A stretch of 64,000 nt of DNA, taken from Capnocytophaga ochracea DSM 7271 (GTDB lineage Bacteria > Bacteroidota > Bacteroidia > Flavobacteriales > Flavobacteriaceae). Of the stretch, positions 62,383-64,000 are shown piece after piece; position 1 is the stretch's first letter; the number at the start of each line of letters is the position of its first letter. Both the position numbers and the translations under genes were made by a program. The notes beneath the pieces are model-generated. The model saw nothing but the letters and a program-made list of their open reading frames with translations. It made no database searches and was not told where the DNA came from. The stretch covers positions 186,001 to 250,000 of the forward strand of contig NC_013162.1 in the NCBI RefSeq assembly GCF_000023285.1, written 5' to 3'.

Positions 62383-62413
62383 TTGTAGGGGCGAATTGCA
62401 TTCGCCCCTACAA
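62383..62413. repeat. 14-bp perfect hairpin between susD and the GH110 gene
   Basis: Arms TTGTAGGGGCGAAT (62383-62396) and ATTCGCCCCTACAA (62400-62413) with a 3-nt loop. GC-rich in an AT-rich context and not followed by a T run. Short palindromes of this sequence occur dispersed in many genomes, so it may be a mobile or REP-like element or an intra-operon processing site. Confidence 0.75.
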
Positions 62414-62461
62414 AACAAACCTTTTTTAAACAGCCTCTTAACTTATTATCTATTGAAAATA

Positions 62462-64000
62462 ATGAAAACTCTTTCCATTGCCCTATGCACCGCATTGCTA
62501 TGCTTGGCATCGTGCAAAACAGCCGTTACTACCTCTGCTACACCCGCTCAAATGGAAGTAAGTAGCCATAAACATATCGTCCTTAACAAGGATACCTATC
62601 ATTTTTATCTCAACCAAACTACCGATAAAGAACTCTACATCTCCAACCACGACCAAACCAATCCCAAAAAAGTAGGACTTTATCTCGAAAACTTAAACGA
62701 TGTAGTGATTGACGGCAGTAACAGCGAATGGCTCTTTCACGGCACTATCTTGCCTATCGTAGTGAAAAACTGTACCAATATCACTCTTAAAAACTTTTCG
62801 ATAGACTTTGCAACCCCTCATTTGCGTCAGTTGCACATTACCGAAGTAGATGCAAAAAATAACACGGTAAAAGCCCAACTATACCCCGAAGGAAACTATA
62901 AAATCAAGGACGGGAAACTCTTCTTCACTGGCGAAGATTATGAAGAAACTCCCTTTGGAGGTATGATATTCAGAGCTGACAAACGTTTGGCTTATAAGCG
63001 AGCTGACGTAAATTTTAACCCTACTAAAATTACCGAAATAGCTCCTAATGAGTTCCGCATCGAAGGCATAGGTGCTAAACCTTATTTGGAAAAAGGAGAG
63101 CGTTTTGTATTGCGCACCTACACACGTCCTACACCTGCCATTTTCGTTACTGAAAGCAAGAACGTAAAGTTAGAAAATATAACTGTGCATAACACCCAAG
63201 GTATGGGACTCTTAGCGCAACTCACCGAAAATATAACCCTCAACCGCTTTCGCGTAGCTTTAAAAGAAGGCACCGAACGCTATTTCACTACCCAAGCCGA
63301 TGCAACTCACTTTTCTGCTTGCAAAGGACTCATACGCTCTGAAAACGGACTCTATGAAGGTATGGCTGATGATGCTATTAACGTACACGGCACTTACCTA
63401 AAAGTAATAGCTCGTGAAGACAATCACACTATCAAAGCGCAGTATATGCACCCCCAATCGTGGGGATTCCTCTGGGGCAATGTAGGTGATAAAGTGCAGT
63501 TCATTGCCTCCAAGACAATGGACGTTATCGGTGATAAAACCTATCGCATTCAAGCTATTAAAGCCGTTGATAAACCTACCGAAGTAGGTGCTAAGATATT
63601 TAAAATCACTTTTGATGAAATACTACCTACCGAAGTAAATCCCGATACACCTTGTGGGGTAGAAAACCTTACTTGGACACCTGAGGTGATTTTCAAAAAC
63701 AATATAGTGCGTAACAATCGGGCTCGTGGGGCACTGTTTAGCACTCCTAAAAAGGTCGTCTGTGCCAATAACACCTTCGACCATACTCACGGCACTGCTA
63801 TCTTACTCTGTGGCGATTGTAATGGCTGGTATGAAACAGGTGCTTGCCACAATGTTATCATCAAAAACAACCACTTCATCAATGCACTTACCGCTAATTA
63901 TCAATTTACGAACGCTATCATTTCCATCTATCCCGAAATCCCCAACTTAGAAGCACAACAAAAGTATTTCCATTCTAATATTACTATTGAAAACAATGTG
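62462..64000 (+). CDS. GH110-type alpha-1,3-galactosidase lipoprotein (3' partial)
   Basis: 513 codons visible, open to the window end. A lipoprotein signal (lipobox LASC, Cys18) suggests a cell-surface enzyme. The body is a right-handed beta-helix with repeated strands such as NITLKNFSIDF, NVKLENITVHNTQG and VIIKNNHFINA. The segments DDAINVHGTYLKV and TFDHTHGTAILLCGDCNGWYE match my memory of GH110 enzymes, which remove terminal alpha-1,3-linked galactose from blood-group B and/or linear alpha-Gal structures. It follows susCD 2 and is near a GH2 beta-galactosidase. Subtype (B-specific or broad) cannot be told here. Confidence 0.87.
   Translation, partial: MKTLSIALCTALLCLASCKTAVTTSATPAQMEVSSHKHIVLNKDTYHFYLNQTTDKELYISNHDQTNPKKVGLYLENLNDVVIDGSNSEWLFHGTILPIVVKNCTNITLKNFSIDFATPHLRQLHITEVDAKNNTVKAQLYPEGNYKIKDGKLFFTGEDYEETPFGGMIFRADKRLAYKRADVNFNPTKITEIAPNEFRIEGIGAKPYLEKGERFVLRTYTRPTPAIFVTESKNVKLENITVHNTQGMGLLAQLTENITLNRFRVALKEGTERYFTTQADATHFSACKGLIRSENGLYEGMADDAINVHGTYLKVIAREDNHTIKAQYMHPQSWGFLWGNVGDKVQFIASKTMDVIGDKTYRIQAIKAVDKPTEVGAKIFKITFDEILPTEVNPDTPCGVENLTWTPEVIFKNNIVRNNRARGALFSTPKKVVCANNTFDHTHGTAILLCGDCNGWYETGACHNVIIKNNHFINALTANYQFTNAIISIYPEIPNLEAQQKYFHSNITIENNV

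Overview
The window looks like chromosomal DNA of a member of the Flavobacteriia (Bacteroidota), most likely Capnocytophaga or a close relative. The evidence is the recurring Bacteroidota promoter core TAnnTTTG with an upstream TTG/TTTG box, a type IX secretion (T9SS) sorting tail, two SusC/SusD pairs, a BspA-type leucine-rich lipoprotein, AT-rich coding sequence, and intergenic DNA full of short degenerate and 11-bp tandem repeats. The genus is an inference and no database was consulted.

Positions 1-2610 hold housekeeping genes: the end of pyrG, then yidC and a terminator. Positions 2824-15350 form a polymorphic-toxin locus. A small secreted protein with a T9SS-like tail precedes a 2165-residue SpvB/FG-GAP/RHS protein with a type-23-like C-terminal toxin region. 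Three tandem lipoprotein genes follow (candidate immunity proteins), each preceded by a copy of the toxin gene's last ~150 bp. Next come an orphan RHS cassette broken by one in-frame TAG, a second toxin tip, its candidate cytosolic immunity gene, and a third RHS core fragment. A SIR2-domain gene in opposite orientation (15399-17297), a probable NAD-depleting defence protein, closes this accessory island. It is followed by ~900 bp of repeat-rich non-coding DNA and a BspA-like LRR lipoprotein.

Positions 19400-48000 are mostly conserved genes: a phosphoribosyltransferase, an SLC13 permease, a cysteine desulfurase, a DUF349 protein, rdgB with an ABC ATPase and a glycosyltransferase, an SDR epimerase with lpxK, a thioredoxin, an NtrC-like regulator without a DNA-binding domain, queA, three tRNAs (Pro, Gly, Leu), a hydrolase-methyltransferase fusion, argS, gcvH-vanZ-tonB, a GH3-family protein, dnaB, accA and aspA. 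Gene-free stretches between them carry three 11-bp minisatellites, small palindromes and a dispersed repeat of ~170 bp.

Positions 47379-64000 form a glycan-use region: a DUF4328 membrane protein overlapping a secreted GH2 beta-galactosidase with a discoidin-like tail, then two complete SusC/SusD pairs, then the start of a GH110-type alpha-1,3-galactosidase lipoprotein cut by the window end. Together they suggest a polysaccharide utilisation locus for host glycans capped with alpha-1,3- and beta-linked galactose. The two susC genes share a nearly identical promoter and first ~125 codons, each with a G9 run, and then diverge sharply. This suggests recombination and possibly phase variation.
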